A stretch of DNA of 64,000 nt from Tranquillimonas rosea (GCF_900111315.1 NZ_FOGU01000004.1:310001-374000), one strand, 5' to 3'; shown: positions 36,566 to 48,080, numbered from the stretch's first letter. The notes: generated from the sequence alone by a model not told the origin. Translations and numbers: made by a program.

Positions 36566-38500
36566 ATGACCAGCCCGCGAACGCAGTCAGACACGCGCAA
36601 GCCCCGCAAGGCCGCGGTCGACGACGACACGCTGTTCGAGCTGCGCTGGCGCCGGGCCGAGGCCGACCTGATGGAGCCGCTGACGCGGCTCTACGGCGAG
36701 GTCACCGACATCGCCGCGCTGAGGGACCGGCTGCGCGCGCTTCTCTGGGACAAGTGGGAGGACCGCCCCACCGACCTGCGCGCGCTGGACCTGTCGCGCG
36801 ACCTGACCCCCGGCTGGTTCCTGAGCCAGGACATGGTGGGCTACGTCTTCTACATCGACCGCTTCGCCGGGACGCTGAAGGACGTGCCGGCGAAGATCCC
36901 CTATCTCAGGGATCTGGGCGTGACCTACGCCCACTTCATGCCGTGTCTCGAGCCGCGCCCCGGCGACAGCGACGGCGGCTACGCAGTGCGGGACTATCGC
37001 GCGATCAACCCCGCGCTCGGCACCATGGCGCAGTTCGAGACCGCCACGCGGGCCCTGCGCGAGGCCGGCATCTCGCCCTGCATCGACATGGTGCTGAACC
37101 ACACCGCGAAAGAGCACGAATGGGCCCGCAAGGCGCGCGAGGGCGACCCGTTCTACCGCGGTTTCTACCGCATCTTCGAGACCGACACCCTGCCCCGCCA
37201 GTACGAGGAGACGCTGGTCGAGGTCTTTCCCAACCAGGCCCCCGGCAATTTCACCTACTATCCCGACATGGACCGCTGGGTCTGGACCACGTTCAACGAG
37301 TTCCAGTGGGACCTGAACTGGGAAAATCCCGAGGTCTTCCTCGCCATCCTCGACGTGATCCTCGACCTTGCCAACAAGGGCGCCGAGGTCATGCGCCTGG
37401 ACGCCGTCGCCTTCATGTGGAAGCGGATCGGCACGGTCTGCCAGAACCTGCCCGAGGTGCACGACATCCTGCAGGCCATCGTGCAGGCCACCCGCGTCGC
37501 GGCGCCGGCGATGATCCACAAGGCCGAAGCGATCGTGGGGCCGACCGACCTTGTGCCCTATCTCGGCTCCGGCCGCCACGCGGGGCGCGAATCGAACCTC
37601 GCGTACCACAACAACCTGATGGTTCAGTTCTGGTCGTCCCTCGCGGCGCGGGACACGCGGCTGATGCAGCACGTGCTGGCGACGCACTTTCCGGCGGGCG
37701 TGAAGAACGCGACCTGGGCCACCTATATCCGCTGCCACGACGATATCGGCTGGGCCATCACCGAAGACGACACCGACGCCGTCGGCGGCATGACCGGCCC
37801 CGGCCATCGCCGCTTTCTCGCCGACTTCTACAACGGCTCCTTCCCCGGCAGCTTTGCCCGCGGGGCCGATTTCCAGGTCAACGAGGAAACTGGCGACCGG
37901 CGCACCAACGGGACCTTCGCTTCTCTCGCGGGGCTCGAGACGGCGCTCGAAAGCGGGGCGCCCCACCAGATCGACCTGGCCGTGAACCGGATCCTGATGG
38001 GGCACGCTCTGATCGCGTCCTTCGGGGGGATGCCGCTGATCTACATGGGCGACGAGCTGGGGCTGCTGAACGATCACGGCTACGAGGACGACCCCTTTCT
38101 CGTCGGCGACGGGCGCTGGATGCAGCGCCCGCCGATGGACTGGGCGCTGGCCCAGGCGGCTGAGACCGCGCACGAGCCCGCCGGGCGCATCCTGGCCGGG
38201 ACGCGGCACATCATGGCCCGCCGCAAGGCGACCCCGCAGCTGGCCGGATCGGTGCCGACCCATGTCCTGCACCTGTCGAACCGGGCGCTGTTCGCCGTCC
38301 GCCGCCCCGCAGACGACCGGACGTTGACCGCAATCTTCAACTTTTCCGAGACGCCGCAGCCCCTGCCGTTCGAGGAACTGGGGCTGCACCCCCACGGTGC
38401 CTACGAGGATTGCCTGAGCCAAGAGATCGTGCCCGTGGCCGAGCCCGGCACCGCCCTGCCCGCCTATGGCCGGCTCTGGCTGCGGCCCACGACGCCCTGA
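36566..38500 (+). CDS. Amylosucrase-type GH13 glycosidase
   Basis: 644 residues, the usual amylosucrase length. After a helical N-terminal domain (LTRLYGEVTDIAALRDRLRAL) comes a GH13 barrel: VGYVFYIDRFAGTLKDVPAKI, HFMPCLEPRPGDSDGGYAVRDY, DMVLNHTAKEHEWA, the nucleophile Asp in EVMRLDAVAFMWKR, the acid Glu in IHKAEAIVG, and YIRCHDDIGWA. It splits sucrose and builds alpha-glucan, or hydrolyses sucrose. No sucrose transporter lies beside it. A Lys/Arg-rich start (KPRKAA) is probably unstructured; there is no signal peptide, so it is cytoplasmic. Confidence 0.92.
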   Translation: MTSPRTQSDTRKPRKAAVDDDTLFELRWRRAEADLMEPLTRLYGEVTDIAALRDRLRALLWDKWEDRPTDLRALDLSRDLTPGWFLSQDMVGYVFYIDRFAGTLKDVPAKIPYLRDLGVTYAHFMPCLEPRPGDSDGGYAVRDYRAINPALGTMAQFETATRALREAGISPCIDMVLNHTAKEHEWARKAREGDPFYRGFYRIFETDTLPRQYEETLVEVFPNQAPGNFTYYPDMDRWVWTTFNEFQWDLNWENPEVFLAILDVILDLANKGAEVMRLDAVAFMWKRIGTVCQNLPEVHDILQAIVQATRVAAPAMIHKAEAIVGPTDLVPYLGSGRHAGRESNLAYHNNLMVQFWSSLAARDTRLMQHVLATHFPAGVKNATWATYIRCHDDIGWAITEDDTDAVGGMTGPGHRRFLADFYNGSFPGSFARGADFQVNEETGDRRTNGTFASLAGLETALESGAPHQIDLAVNRILMGHALIASFGGMPLIYMGDELGLLNDHGYEDDPFLVGDGRWMQRPPMDWALAQAAETAHEPAGRILAGTRHIMARRKATPQLAGSVPTHVLHLSNRALFAVRRPADDRTLTAIFNFSETPQPLPFEELGLHPHGAYEDCLSQEIVPVAEPGTALPAYGRLWLRPTTP

Positions 38501-38576
38501 GGGCGCCGCCCGCGCGGCGAAAGAGCCGATTGTCCCTTTCCAAGCGCGGGAATCTGATATATCCGCGCCCGCCTAT

Positions 38577-38601
38577 GGGCAGACACCCTTGGAGGCTGCC
38601 C
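38577..38601 (+). promoter_or_regulatory. Leader hairpin before rplY
   Basis: GGGCAG (38577-38582) pairs with CTGCCC (38596-38601), followed by GTCATTTT and the AAGGAG ribosome site 8 bases before the ATG. A ribosomal-protein leader or attenuator is possible; a plain hairpin is equally likely. Confidence 0.35.
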
Positions 38602-38625
38602 GTCATTTTCAAGGAGTAACCGACC

Positions 38626-39303
38626 ATGGCTGGTGAGATTCCAGATATCCACGCCACGGCTCGCTCGGGGACAGGCAAGGGGGCCGCCCGTCAAGCACGC
38701 CGTGAAAACCTCGTTCCGGGCATCGTGTACGGCGGCGGCACCGACCCGCAGCCGATCAACCTGCCCTACAACGATCTGATCAAGCGCCTGAAGGCGGGCC
38801 GCTTCCTGTCGACCCTGTTCAACCTCAAGGTCGACGGCCAGGACGACGTGCGCGTCATCTGCCGCAACGTGCAGCGCGATGTCGTCCGCGACCTGCCCAC
38901 GCATGTCGACTTCATGCGCCTGCGCCGCACCAGCCGTGTCAGCCTCTACATCCCCGTCGAGGTCGAGGGCGAAGAAGAAGCCCCCGGCATCAAGAAGGGC
39001 GGCGTGCTGACGATGGTCCGCCCCGAGGTCGAGCTGCGCTGCACCGCCGGCGACATCCCCGACAAGCTGGTGGCATCGGTGGCCCACATGCAGATCGGTG
39101 ACACGCTGACCATCTCGCAAATCACCCTGCCGAGCGGCACGCGCCCAACGATCGACCGCGATTTCGTGATCGCGAACATCACCGCGCCCTCGGGTCTCGC
39201 CTCGCAGAAGGACGACGACGATGAGGACGGTGAAGAGGTCGCGCCCGACGAGGTGCCGACCCAGGAGATGTATCCCCCGGACGGCGAGCAGCACGAAGAG
39301 TGA
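38626..39303 (+). CDS. rplY: 50S ribosomal protein L25 (CTC form)
   Basis: 225 residues. The N-terminal 5S-rRNA-binding domain includes [23 protein letters not shown]; the C-terminal CTC-type domain (about 100-190) has [23 protein letters not shown]. The last 25 residues are strongly acidic ([17 protein letters not shown]). The ribosome site is AAGGAGTAACCGACC. It is followed by a strong terminator. Confidence 0.97.
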   Translation: MAGEIPDIHATARSGTGKGAARQARRENLVPGIVYGGGTDPQPINLPYNDLIKRLKAGRFLSTLFNLKVDGQDDVRVICRNVQRDVVRDLPTHVDFMRLRRTSRVSLYIPVEVEGEEEAPGIKKGGVLTMVRPEVELRCTAGDIPDKLVASVAHMQIGDTLTISQITLPSGTRPTIDRDFVIANITAPSGLASQKDDDDEDGEEVAPDEVPTQEMYPPDGEQHEE

Positions 39304-39332
39304 TCGCTGCCGCACTCAGGTGACGGAACATC

Positions 39333-39356
39333 GCGGGGCCCTCGGGCCCCGCTTTT
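39333..39356 (+). terminator. Intrinsic terminator of rplY
   Basis: GCGGGGCC (39333-39340), loop CTCG, GGCCCCGC (39345-39352), then TTTT. It lies 30 bases after the rplY stop. Confidence 0.88.
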
Positions 39357-39394
39357 CGTTTCAGGCGACCGACACGGCGCCGGTCCCACGCCGC

Positions 39395-39709
39395 TCAGGC
39401 CTCGAGCTTCTGCACGCTCTCGAAGATCTCGAGGTCCGGCGGCCCGAGATAGATATGCGAATGGTCGCCCGCCCCGCGATGGGCCGCGCGGAACGCCTCG
39501 GACTTGGTCCAGTCGCGAAACGCCTCCTCGCTCGTCCAGACGGTGTGCGAGGCATAGAGCCGGTGATCCTCGGCCTCGGGCCCCTTGAGAAGGTGGAAGG
39601 CCACGAAACCCGGCACCGATTTCAACTGGCTGTCGCGCGACGCCCAGACCTGCTCGAACTCTTCCTCGCAGCCCAGCCGCACCTTGAAGCGGTTCATCGT
39701 CAGATACAT
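39395..39709 (-). CDS. Antibiotic-biosynthesis-monooxygenase-fold protein, IsdG-like haem monooxygenase candidate
   Basis: 104 residues from the ATG at 39709 ([13 protein letters not shown]). It is a ferredoxin-like ABM domain with [21 protein letters not shown] and [19 protein letters not shown]. The residues of the IsdG haem-degrading triad are all present: Asn6, and Trp and His spaced exactly ten apart in [12 protein letters not shown]. Haem breakdown is therefore plausible, though no haem uptake gene lies nearby. It is divergent from pth by 78 bases. Confidence 0.78.
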   Translation of the reverse strand: MYLTMNRFKVRLGCEEEFEQVWASRDSQLKSVPGFVAFHLLKGPEAEDHRLYASHTVWTSEEAFRDWTKSEAFRAAHRGAGDHSHIYLGPPDLEIFESVQKLEA

Positions 39710-39787
39710 CCTGTTGCCCTCGCACAAGTTTGCAATCACACCCTGAGTGCGGCATCACGTTGCCGATCTCAAGCCGAAGGAGATGTC

Positions 39788-40510
39788 ATGCGGCTATTCG
39801 TCGGTCTCGGCAATCCGGGCGGGAAATACGCCCGCAACCGGCACAACATCGGCTTCATGGCCGTGGACGCGATCGCCGACAGCCACGGCTTCGCGCCGTG
39901 GCGGGGCAAGTTCCAGGGCGAGCTGACAGAAGGCCGCCTGGGCGACGAGAAGGTGACGCTGCTGAAGCCGTCCACCTACATGAACCTGTCGGGGCAATCC
40001 GTCGGCGAGGCGATGCGCTTCTTCAAGCTGACGCCGGCGGACGTGGTCGTCTTTCACGACGAAATCGACCTCGCGCCCGGCAAGATCAAGTGCAAGACGG
40101 GCGGCGGTCACGCTGGTCACAACGGCCTGCGCTCGCTCCATTCCCATCTCGGGGCCGAGTATCACCGGGTGCGGATGGGCGTCGGACATCCCGGACACAA
40201 GGACGCGGTGTCGGGCTATGTGCTGCGCGATTTCGCCAAGGCCGACGAAGAGTGGCTGGACGACATGCTGCGCGGCGTGGCCGACGGCGCGCCCGAGCTC
40301 GCGCGGGGCGATACCGGCCGCTTCCTGAACGCCGTCGCGCAGCGGATGGCGCCCCCGCGCCCCTCGACCGGCACGAAGAAGCCCGCGGACTCCCCGAAGC
40401 CCGACGCTGCCGCGAAGCCCGATCCGGCAGCCAAGCCTGACCCACAACCGGAGCCAAAGGCAGAGGACGAGCGCACGCCGTTGCAGAAACTCGTGGACCG
40501 GTTCAAGTGA
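39788..40510 (+). CDS. pth: Peptidyl-tRNA hydrolase
   Basis: 240 residues, start ATG 39788 after GAAGGAGATGTC. Catalytic residues appear in [21 protein letters not shown] (Asn, His) and [16 protein letters not shown] (Asp); the tRNA-contacting [12 protein letters not shown] is also present. Beyond about residue 190 there is a Pro/Lys/Ala tail of about 50 residues ([19 protein letters not shown]), longer than in E. coli. It recycles peptidyl-tRNA. Its stop overlaps the next start (GTGA). Confidence 0.97.
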   Translation: MRLFVGLGNPGGKYARNRHNIGFMAVDAIADSHGFAPWRGKFQGELTEGRLGDEKVTLLKPSTYMNLSGQSVGEAMRFFKLTPADVVVFHDEIDLAPGKIKCKTGGGHAGHNGLRSLHSHLGAEYHRVRMGVGHPGHKDAVSGYVLRDFAKADEEWLDDMLRGVADGAPELARGDTGRFLNAVAQRMAPPRPSTGTKKPADSPKPDAAAKPDPAAKPDPQPEPKAEDERTPLQKLVDRFK

Positions 40511-41538
40511 CCGGGGTCCGCGCCGCCTTCGAGGAACAGGCGCGGGCGTGCGAGGAGCTGGGCTCTCCCTTCCATGGCCGTCTGCTGGCCCTCTGTGCCG
40601 CCCACCTGACGCCGGGCGGAGCGGTCGCCGACCGGGTACTGAACTGGCGCGGAGACCCATCCCACCGCGCCGACAGCGTCGCACTGCGCCTTGCCGGCGC
40701 GCTGCACGCGCTGAAGCTGTCCGGCCGGTCCGAACTGGTCGCCGTCTATCCCCCGTCGAACGTGGACGACGCGGCGCTGTGGCACGCGGTCGAGTCGACG
40801 ATGGCGGACGAGGCGGATGTCATCCTCGCCTGGCTCGAAAGCCCGCCCCAGACGAACGAGGTGCGGCGCAGTGCAGCAGTGATCCCGGCCCTGCATCTCG
40901 TGGCGCAGCGGTTCGGACGACCGATCGAGATGTTCGAACTGGGCACGTCCGGTGGCCTGAACCTGCGCGCCGATCGCTATCGGCTGGACCTGCCCGGCGC
41001 GCAGTTCGGCCCTGCCGATGCGCGGACGATCCTGACCCCGGACTGGAGCGGTCCCTACCCGCCGGACGCCGCGCCGCACATCGTGCGGCGGGCGGGCGTC
41101 GACCTCAATCCGCTGGACCCGGCGTCGGACGCCGACCGCCTGCGCCTTCTGGCGTATCTCTGGCCCGACCAAGCGCACCGGTTGAAGCTGACCGAGGCCG
41201 CCATCGCCACGGCGGCAGAGCACCCCGCCGAGATCACGCGCGGCGACGCCGGGGCGTGGCTGGCGGACGTGCTGGACCGCTCCGCCGAAGGCCGCTGCCG
41301 CTTCGTCTTTCACACGATCGCCTGGCAGTACTTTCCCGAGGCCACCAAGGCCGCCTGCGCAGCGGCGCTGGACGCAGCCGGGGCGACCGCCAGCCGCGAC
41401 AGCCCGATCGTCCGTTTCGGCATGGAGGCCGACGGCGGCCGGGGCGCCGCGATGACCCTCACCACATGGCCCGGCGAAGAGATCGTTTCGCTCGGCCGGG
41501 CCGATTTTCACGGGCGATGGATCGAGTGGACCGGTTGA
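40507..41538 (+). CDS. DUF2332 family protein
   Basis: 343 residues from a GTG at 40507 that overlaps the pth stop by four bases. The DUF2332 pattern is clear: [20 protein letters not shown], then [31 protein letters not shown] (a methyltransferase-like glycine loop) and [18 protein letters not shown]. Family function is unknown; the Rossmann-like loop is only suggestive. Coupling to pth implies co-expression. Confidence 0.85.
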   Translation: MTGVRAAFEEQARACEELGSPFHGRLLALCAAHLTPGGAVADRVLNWRGDPSHRADSVALRLAGALHALKLSGRSELVAVYPPSNVDDAALWHAVESTMADEADVILAWLESPPQTNEVRRSAAVIPALHLVAQRFGRPIEMFELGTSGGLNLRADRYRLDLPGAQFGPADARTILTPDWSGPYPPDAAPHIVRRAGVDLNPLDPASDADRLRLLAYLWPDQAHRLKLTEAAIATAAEHPAEITRGDAGAWLADVLDRSAEGRCRFVFHTIAWQYFPEATKAACAAALDAAGATASRDSPIVRFGMEADGGRGAAMTLTTWPGEEIVSLGRADFHGRWIEWTG

Positions 41539-41584
41539 TCGCGGGCCGCCGTCCCCTAGCCTGTGAGACGAAGGGAGACCTGCC

Positions 41585-41977
41585 ATGGAAAAGGACGCAT
41601 CGCTGAACGTATTGGGCGAGGAACTCGCCCCCTGCTCGGACGAGCCCGTCACCGGCTTCTTCCGGGACGGCCACTGCAACACCTGCAGCGAGGATCGGGG
41701 CAGCCACACCGTCTGCGCGGTCATGACGGCCGAATTCCTCGCCTATTCCAAGTATCTCGGGAACGATCTCTCGACGCCGCGGCCCGAATTCCGCTTCCCC
41801 GGCCTGCGGCCCGGCGACCGCTGGTGCCTGTGCGCGGGGCGCTTCCTGCAGGCCCACCACGAGGGCGTGGCGCCGAACGTGCACCTGGAAGCCACCCATG
41901 CCCGCGCGGCCGAGGTCGTGCCAATGGACATCCTGCGCGACTACGCCGCAAGCGACGGCGCCGCGTCGGACGGCTGA
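41585..41977 (+). CDS. DUF2237 family protein
   Basis: 130 residues of the DUF2237 family: LNVLGEELAPCSDEPVTGFFRDG, CNTCSEDRGSHTVCAVMTAEFLA and FPGLRPGDRWCLCAGRFLQA, then HLEATHARAAEVV. Several conserved cysteines suggest metal binding, but the role is unknown. The ribosome site is AAGGGAGACCTGCC. Confidence 0.88.
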   Translation: MEKDASLNVLGEELAPCSDEPVTGFFRDGHCNTCSEDRGSHTVCAVMTAEFLAYSKYLGNDLSTPRPEFRFPGLRPGDRWCLCAGRFLQAHHEGVAPNVHLEATHARAAEVVPMDILRDYAASDGAASDG

Positions 41978-41982
41978 CCACG

Positions 41983-42011
41983 AAAAAGGGCGACCCGAAC
42001 CGGGCCGCCCT
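41983..42011 (-). terminator. Intrinsic terminator of the leftward acidic-protein gene
   Basis: On the minus strand AGGGCGGCCCGG pairs imperfectly with CGGGTCGCCCT and is followed by TTTTT (41983-41987). It lies between the convergent DUF2237 gene and the gene at 42039 and may serve both. Confidence 0.7.
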
Positions 42012-42038
42012 GCATCTCTCAAGGACATCAAGGGCGGA

Positions 42039-42410
42039 TCAATCCGCGCCGTTGTCCTCTTCCTCGAGGTTTTCCGACGGCGAGTCGGCCACGTTGGCGC
42101 CCGCGTCATCGTCGGTGTCGTCCCCGGCCACGTCGTCCGGCACTGCCGGATCGACCGTCGAATCGACATCCGATCCGCTCATGTCGCCCTGCGAGGCGGC
42201 GCCATCGTCCATCGGCTCGGTCGCCGTGCCGGTGCACTCGCCATCGATGACGGCGCCCTCGCAGTCTTCGGCGGAGGTCTCATGGGCCGAGGCCAGTTGC
42301 AGGCCGTCGATCTCCGCCGGGACGGTGGCGGTCGGGTTGTCGAGCGGCGCCGCGATCGCGGCAGTGCTGAACAGCGCGGCAGCGGATGCGATGGCAAAGG
42401 TACGGATCAT
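42039..42410 (-). CDS. Small secreted acidic protein of unknown function
   Basis: 123 residues from the ATG at 42410, after CTGGAGGAAGTC. A clear signal peptide (MIRTFAIASAAALFSTAAIA, cut before APLDN) is followed by a mature part of very low pI: two Cys (SAEDCEGAVIDGEC) and an Asp-rich second half. The end, GANVADSPSENLEEEDNGAD, resembles the end of the small lipoprotein encoded just upstream at 42506. I know no family for it. Confidence 0.7.
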   Translation of the reverse strand: MIRTFAIASAAALFSTAAIAAPLDNPTATVPAEIDGLQLASAHETSAEDCEGAVIDGECTGTATEPMDDGAASQGDMSGSDVDSTVDPAVPDDVAGDDTDDDAGANVADSPSENLEEEDNGAD

Positions 42411-42505
42411 GACTTCCTCCAGGTGAACACGCTTTACGGAAACGTGAACACAGACTGCGCGGCATCGTTCCTGAAAAAATCGGAACGGCACCGCGCAGGC
42501 CCCGC

Positions 42506-42682
42506 TCAGATCGCGTCGTCGTCCTCGTCTTCGAGAACGCCGGTCGGGTTGCTGGCCACGTCGGCACCCTGCTGAAGCTCGGCGTCGCTGGTCATCGGCG
42601 CAGGCTGCATCGTGTTCATGCCCTGGTCACAGGCGGCCAGGGCGGCAAGGGCTGCGAGGGCGATCGGAAGGCTGCGGGTCAT
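42506..42682 (-). CDS. Small lipoprotein, 58 residues
   Basis: ATG at 42682 after GTAGGAGCAACC. MTRSLPIALAALAALAAC is a lipoprotein signal with lipobox LAAC. The mature part is about 40 residues and acidic, ending GADVASNPTGVLEDEDDDAI. This tail aligns without gaps to the tail of the next gene (42039), with 9 of 20 residues identical. It lies between that gene and trpB, all leftward; function unknown. Confidence 0.65.
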   Translation of the reverse strand: MTRSLPIALAALAALAACDQGMNTMQPAPMTSDAELQQGADVASNPTGVLEDEDDDAI

Positions 42683-42754
42683 CGGTTGCTCCTACAATTC
42701 GACTGAGTGTAGGGCAGGCAACCGTGCCGCAACGCAGAGAGTTCCCGGGGTGCG

Positions 42755-43987
42755 TCAGCCTGGCGCAGAGATGTCCACGCCAAGCGCCTCGGCGACGGTG
42801 AAGATGTCCTTGTCACCCCGGCCGCACATGTTCATGCAGATGATGTGGTCCGACGGCAGCTCGGGCGCGATCTTCATCACATGGGCCAGCGCGTGGCTCG
42901 GTTCGAGCGCAGGGATGATGCCCTCGGTCGCGCAGCAGAGCTTGAACGCCTCAAGCGCCTCGGCATCGGTGATCGAGACGTATTCGGCGCGCTTGCTCTC
43001 GTGCAGCCACGCATGTTCCGGTCCGATGCCCGGATAGTCGAGCCCCGCCGAGATCGAGAAGCCTTCGAGGATCTGGCCGTCGTCGTCCTGCAGCAGGTAG
43101 GTCCGGTTGCCGTGCAGCACGCCCGGCCGGCCGCCCGTCAACGAGGCGCAGTGCTCCATCTTCTCGTTCACGCCCTTGCCGCCGGCCTCGACGCCGATGA
43201 TGCGCACCTCCTTGTCGTCGAGGAAGGGATAGAACAGGCCCATCGCGTTCGAGCCGCCCCCGATCGCGGCGATGATCGTGTCCGGCAGGCGCCCCTCGGC
43301 CTCGTGCATCTGCTCCTTGGCTTCCTTGCCGATGATCGACTGAAAGTCGCGCACCATCGCGGGATACGGATGCGGCCCGGCGACCGTGCCGATGCAGTAG
43401 AACGTGTCGCGCACATTCGTCACCCAGTCGCGCAGCGCGTCGTTCATCGCGTCCTTCAGCGTGCCGCGGCCGGAGGTGACGGGCACGACCTCGGCTCCGA
43501 GAAGCCGCATGCGGAAGACGTTGGGCTTTTGCCGTTCGACGTCATGCGCGCCCATGTAGATCACGCATTTCAGGCCGAACTTGGCACAGACGGTGGCCGT
43601 GGCGACGCCGTGCTGCCCTGCCCCGGTCTCGGCGATGATGCGGTCCTTGCCCATGCGGCGGGCCAGGATGATCTGTCCCAGCACGTTGTTGATCTTGTGC
43701 GCGCCGGTGTGGTTCAGTTCGTCGCGCTTCATGTAGATCTTGGCGCCGCCGAGTTCCTCGGTCAGGCGCGCACAGTGATAGAGAGGGCTCGGACGGCCGA
43801 CATAGTGCGTCCAGAGATCGTGCATCTCGTCCCAGAAACTCTGGTCGGTCTTGGCGTACTCATAGCGCTCCTCGAGCTCGAGGATCAGCGGCATCAGTGT
43901 CTCAGAGACGAAGCGCCCGCCGAAATCGCCGAACCGCCCCTTTTCGTCGGGGCCGGTCATGAAACTGTTGAGAAGATCGTCCGCCAT
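42755..43987 (-). CDS. trpB: Tryptophan synthase beta chain
   Basis: 410 residues. The PLP lysine is in [39 protein letters not shown] and the glycine-rich phosphate loop [10 protein letters not shown] are present, with [18 protein letters not shown] at the N-terminal domain. It makes L-tryptophan from serine and indole. It is last in the leftward run ihfB-lapA-trpF-trpB, 21 bases after trpF. Confidence 0.98.
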   Translation of the reverse strand: MADDLLNSFMTGPDEKGRFGDFGGRFVSETLMPLILELEERYEYAKTDQSFWDEMHDLWTHYVGRPSPLYHCARLTEELGGAKIYMKRDELNHTGAHKINNVLGQIILARRMGKDRIIAETGAGQHGVATATVCAKFGLKCVIYMGAHDVERQKPNVFRMRLLGAEVVPVTSGRGTLKDAMNDALRDWVTNVRDTFYCIGTVAGPHPYPAMVRDFQSIIGKEAKEQMHEAEGRLPDTIIAAIGGGSNAMGLFYPFLDDKEVRIIGVEAGGKGVNEKMEHCASLTGGRPGVLHGNRTYLLQDDDGQILEGFSISAGLDYPGIGPEHAWLHESKRAEYVSITDAEALEAFKLCCATEGIIPALEPSHALAHVMKIAPELPSDHIICMNMCGRGDKDIFTVAEALGVDISAPG

Positions 43988-44008
43988 TGCCCTTGCCCTT
44001 CGCCTGAA

Positions 44009-44653
44009 TCAGCCGCGTGCCGCGCGACAAAACGCCGTCATCCTGTCGGCGTCCTTTACGCCCGGCGCGCTCTCGACGCCAGAGGAGACATCGACCTGGG
44101 TCGCCCCGGTCAGGCGCACCGCCTCGGCCACGTTATCGGCATTGAGCCCGCCAGCCAGCATCCACGGCACGGACCAGCGGCGTCCGGCGATCAGGCGCCA
44201 GTCGAAGCTCAGACCGTTGCCGCCCGGCAGCGGTGCATCCTTCGGCGCCTTCGCGTCGATCAGAAGCTGGTCGGCGGCGCGCGCATGTTCGTCCAGCCGC
44301 GACAGGTCGTCCTCGTGGGCGATGCCCACCGCCTTCATCACCGGCAGGCCGAACCGCTCGCGCACCGCCGCGACCCGTTCGGGAGTTTCCGAGCCGTGAA
44401 GCTGCAGCATGTCCAGCGGCACCTCGGCCAGGATCTCGTCGAGCCGCGCGTCGTCGGCATCTACCGTCAGGCCCACCTTGGCGATGCCGACCGGCACCGA
44501 GGTGGCCATGAAGGCGGCGTCGTTCAGCGCGAGGTTGCGCGGCGACTTCTCGAAGAAGACGAACCCCAGGTACGACGCCCCCGCAAGGATGGCGGCGGGA
44601 ATGTCCGGGGTCTCGGTGATCCCGCAGATCTTGATACGCGTCTCGGTCAGCAT
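44009..44653 (-). CDS. trpF: Phosphoribosylanthranilate isomerase
   Basis: 214 residues. The catalytic Cys is in [12 protein letters not shown] and the catalytic Asp in the C-terminal [17 protein letters not shown]. Other motifs are [14 protein letters not shown] and [13 protein letters not shown], with [12 protein letters not shown] for phosphate. It performs the third step of tryptophan synthesis from chorismate. The lapA-like gene ends 9 bases upstream. Confidence 0.97.
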   Translation of the reverse strand: MLTETRIKICGITETPDIPAAILAGASYLGFVFFEKSPRNLALNDAAFMATSVPVGIAKVGLTVDADDARLDEILAEVPLDMLQLHGSETPERVAAVRERFGLPVMKAVGIAHEDDLSRLDEHARAADQLLIDAKAPKDAPLPGGNGLSFDWRLIAGRRWSVPWMLAGGLNADNVAEAVRLTGATQVDVSSGVESAPGVKDADRMTAFCRAARG

Positions 44654-44662
44654 CCCGCTGAC

Positions 44663-45025
44663 TTAATGCGGGGTCGAGCCATCCTCAAGCAGCGCCAGGA
44701 CATCGTCCCGGCGCCGGGATTCCCCCGGCTGCTTCAGGCGGTTCACCTCGCGCTTGAGTTCGACGTTCTCGCGGTGCTCGCGGCGGGCCAGCGCGCGATG
44801 CTTGTGCTCGCGGAACCATTCCCACACGAAGCCGATGAGCAGGCCCGCGATGATGCCGCCGACGATGACTACGAACAGCGGCAGGGAGATTTCCCACGAC
44901 CAGCCCAGAAAGCCGGACATGCTTTCCGGCAGGACACGAAGCGTCACCAGCCCGCGGTTTGCCAGCGCAACCGTGATCAGCACGATCGCAATGATGGCCA
45001 GGAAGGCATAACGGAGATAACGCAT
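44663..45025 (-). CDS. LapA-domain (DUF1049) inner-membrane protein
   Basis: 120 residues with two membrane helices (YAFLAIIAIVLITVALANRG and ISLPLFVVIVGGIIAGLLIGF) and then a charged coiled-coil tail (HKHRALARREHRENVELKREV). The pattern is the LapA/YciS family, which in E. coli works with LapB in lipopolysaccharide assembly control. It sits between ihfB (6 bases) and trpF (9 bases), an arrangement common in Rhodobacteraceae. Confidence 0.88.
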   Translation of the reverse strand: MRYLRYAFLAIIAIVLITVALANRGLVTLRVLPESMSGFLGWSWEISLPLFVVIVGGIIAGLLIGFVWEWFREHKHRALARREHRENVELKREVNRLKQPGESRRRDDVLALLEDGSTPH

Positions 45026-45031
45026 GGGGTC

Positions 45032-45313
45032 TTATTCCTCGTTCAGGCGGTCGCGAAGGAGTTTCCCCGTCTTGAAGAACGGAACGTGCTTCTCGTCAAC
45101 CTGAACCGCTTCTCCGGTGCGGGGATTGCGCCCCAGGCGCGGGTCGCGTTTCTTGACCGAAAAGGCGCCGAAGCCGCGCAGCTCGACACGGTCGCCGCGC
45201 GCCATGGCCGAGATGATCTCTTCGAAGATCGTGTTCACGATCCGCTCGACATCGCGTTGGTAGAGATGGGGGTTCTCTTCGGAGATCTTCTGGATCAGTT
45301 CCGACCGGATCAT
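45032..45313 (-). CDS. ihfB: Integration host factor beta subunit
   Basis: 93 residues from the ATG at 45313 ([21 protein letters not shown]); the upstream codons to 45406 are rejected. HU/IHF features are [21 protein letters not shown] and the DNA-intercalating [14 protein letters not shown] with Pro in the beta arm. It bends DNA as a heterodimer with IhfA. It starts the ihfB-lapA-trpF-trpB run and has its own upstream region after the rpsA terminator. Confidence 0.96.
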   Translation of the reverse strand: MIRSELIQKISEENPHLYQRDVERIVNTIFEEIISAMARGDRVELRGFGAFSVKKRDPRLGRNPRTGEAVQVDEKHVPFFKTGKLLRDRLNEE

Positions 45314-45545
45314 GCGACGGCACCCCCTTAAAACGTTCTCACACGGCCGTCGTCCCGGCCGCTTGAAACAGGATACTATCGTGTTTTTTCCCAAAGAGCG
45401 AGGCACTTAGACGGCGTGCAGGGCGGGAAACCGCCATGCGGGCGCCCCGATGGGCCGGGATTGGGCACCGGTCCGCGCATTGCCGCACCGCCGCACGCAC
45501 GCAGCGACACGCCGGTCGGGGTCGATTCGCGGCCCCGCGCCCATG

Positions 45546-45577
45546 AAAAAGCCCCCGCAGCGGATGCCGCGGGGGCC
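45546..45577 (-). terminator. Intrinsic terminator of rpsA
   Basis: On the minus strand GCCCCCGC (from 45576) pairs with GCGGGGGC (to 45551), with TTTTT at 45550-45546. It is 33 bases after the rpsA stop. Confidence 0.88.
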
Positions 45578-45609
45578 GGATGGCAAAGGCGCAGCTTTAC
45601 GCGTGGGGC

Positions 45610-47286
<1,677 letters not shown>

Positions 47287-47394
47287 ATAGGTGTCGTTTC
47301 CTTTTTCGTCGCTATACTGGCCGGGCGGTTGTGTCCGCCGGTCTTGGGTTGGTCATTCGGGACGGCTGAGATGCAAAGCAATCAGGGCCGGAAT

Positions 47395-48012
47395 TCACCG
47401 ACCCTGCTCAAGTCTCTGCTTCACGACTGTAACCGCCGCTTCGACGGCTGCCTCTATACCGAGATCCGTCGTGTCGAGCAAGTGTGCATCTTCGGCGGGC
47501 TTCAGCGGGGCAGAGGCCCGCGCAGAGTCGCGCCGGTCGCGATCCTTGAGATCGGCCAGCACCTCGTCGAACGTCGTCTCGACGCCGCTCGCGATCAGTT
47601 CGTCAAAGCGCCGTTGCGCCCGCACCGGGTCCGAGGCGGTGACGAACAGCTTCACCTCGGCCTCGGGGCAGATCACCGTGCCGATGTCGCGCCCGTCCAG
47701 AACCGCGCCGCCATAGCGCCGCGCGAAGGCCCGCTGGAAATCCAGCAGCGCCTTGCGGACCTCGGGGATCGCGGCGACCTGGCTGGCGGCGCGGGCGGCC
47801 TCGGCGCTGCGCAGCCCGTCGCGTTCGAGATCCTCGGCCGTCAGCGCCTCGGCCGCCTCGACCGCTTCCAGCCCGTCGAGCATCCGCCGTCCGGTGGCAC
47901 GGTAGAGCAGGCCCGTATCGAGATGGGCAAAGCCGAAATGCGCCGCGACGGCCTTGGAGATGGTCCCTTTGCCCGCCGCAGCCGGCCCGTCGATCGCAAC
48001 AGTGAATCCCAT
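47395..48012 (-). CDS. cmk: Cytidylate kinase
   Basis: 205 residues. Walker A is [17 protein letters not shown]; the CMP-binding element is [13 protein letters not shown] and the lid-region motif is [21 protein letters not shown]. It phosphorylates CMP and dCMP. It lies between aroA (68 bases upstream) and rpsA, a conserved order. Confidence 0.96.
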   Translation of the reverse strand: MGFTVAIDGPAAAGKGTISKAVAAHFGFAHLDTGLLYRATGRRMLDGLEAVEAAEALTAEDLERDGLRSAEAARAASQVAAIPEVRKALLDFQRAFARRYGGAVLDGRDIGTVICPEAEVKLFVTASDPVRAQRRFDELIASGVETTFDEVLADLKDRDRRDSARASAPLKPAEDAHLLDTTDLGIEAAVEAAVTVVKQRLEQGR

Positions 48013-48080
48013 GTCGTTACCCTCGTCCGGCGCTGCAGAGGCGGCACCGTGCCCGCCCCGCGCGCCCGGCGCAACCCGTC

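Noticed and set aside
42845-45331. An 828-codon plus-strand frame opposite trpB, trpF, lapA and ihfB
   Set aside because: It spans four well-supported genes antisense; composition and lack of any motif mark it as a shadow frame.
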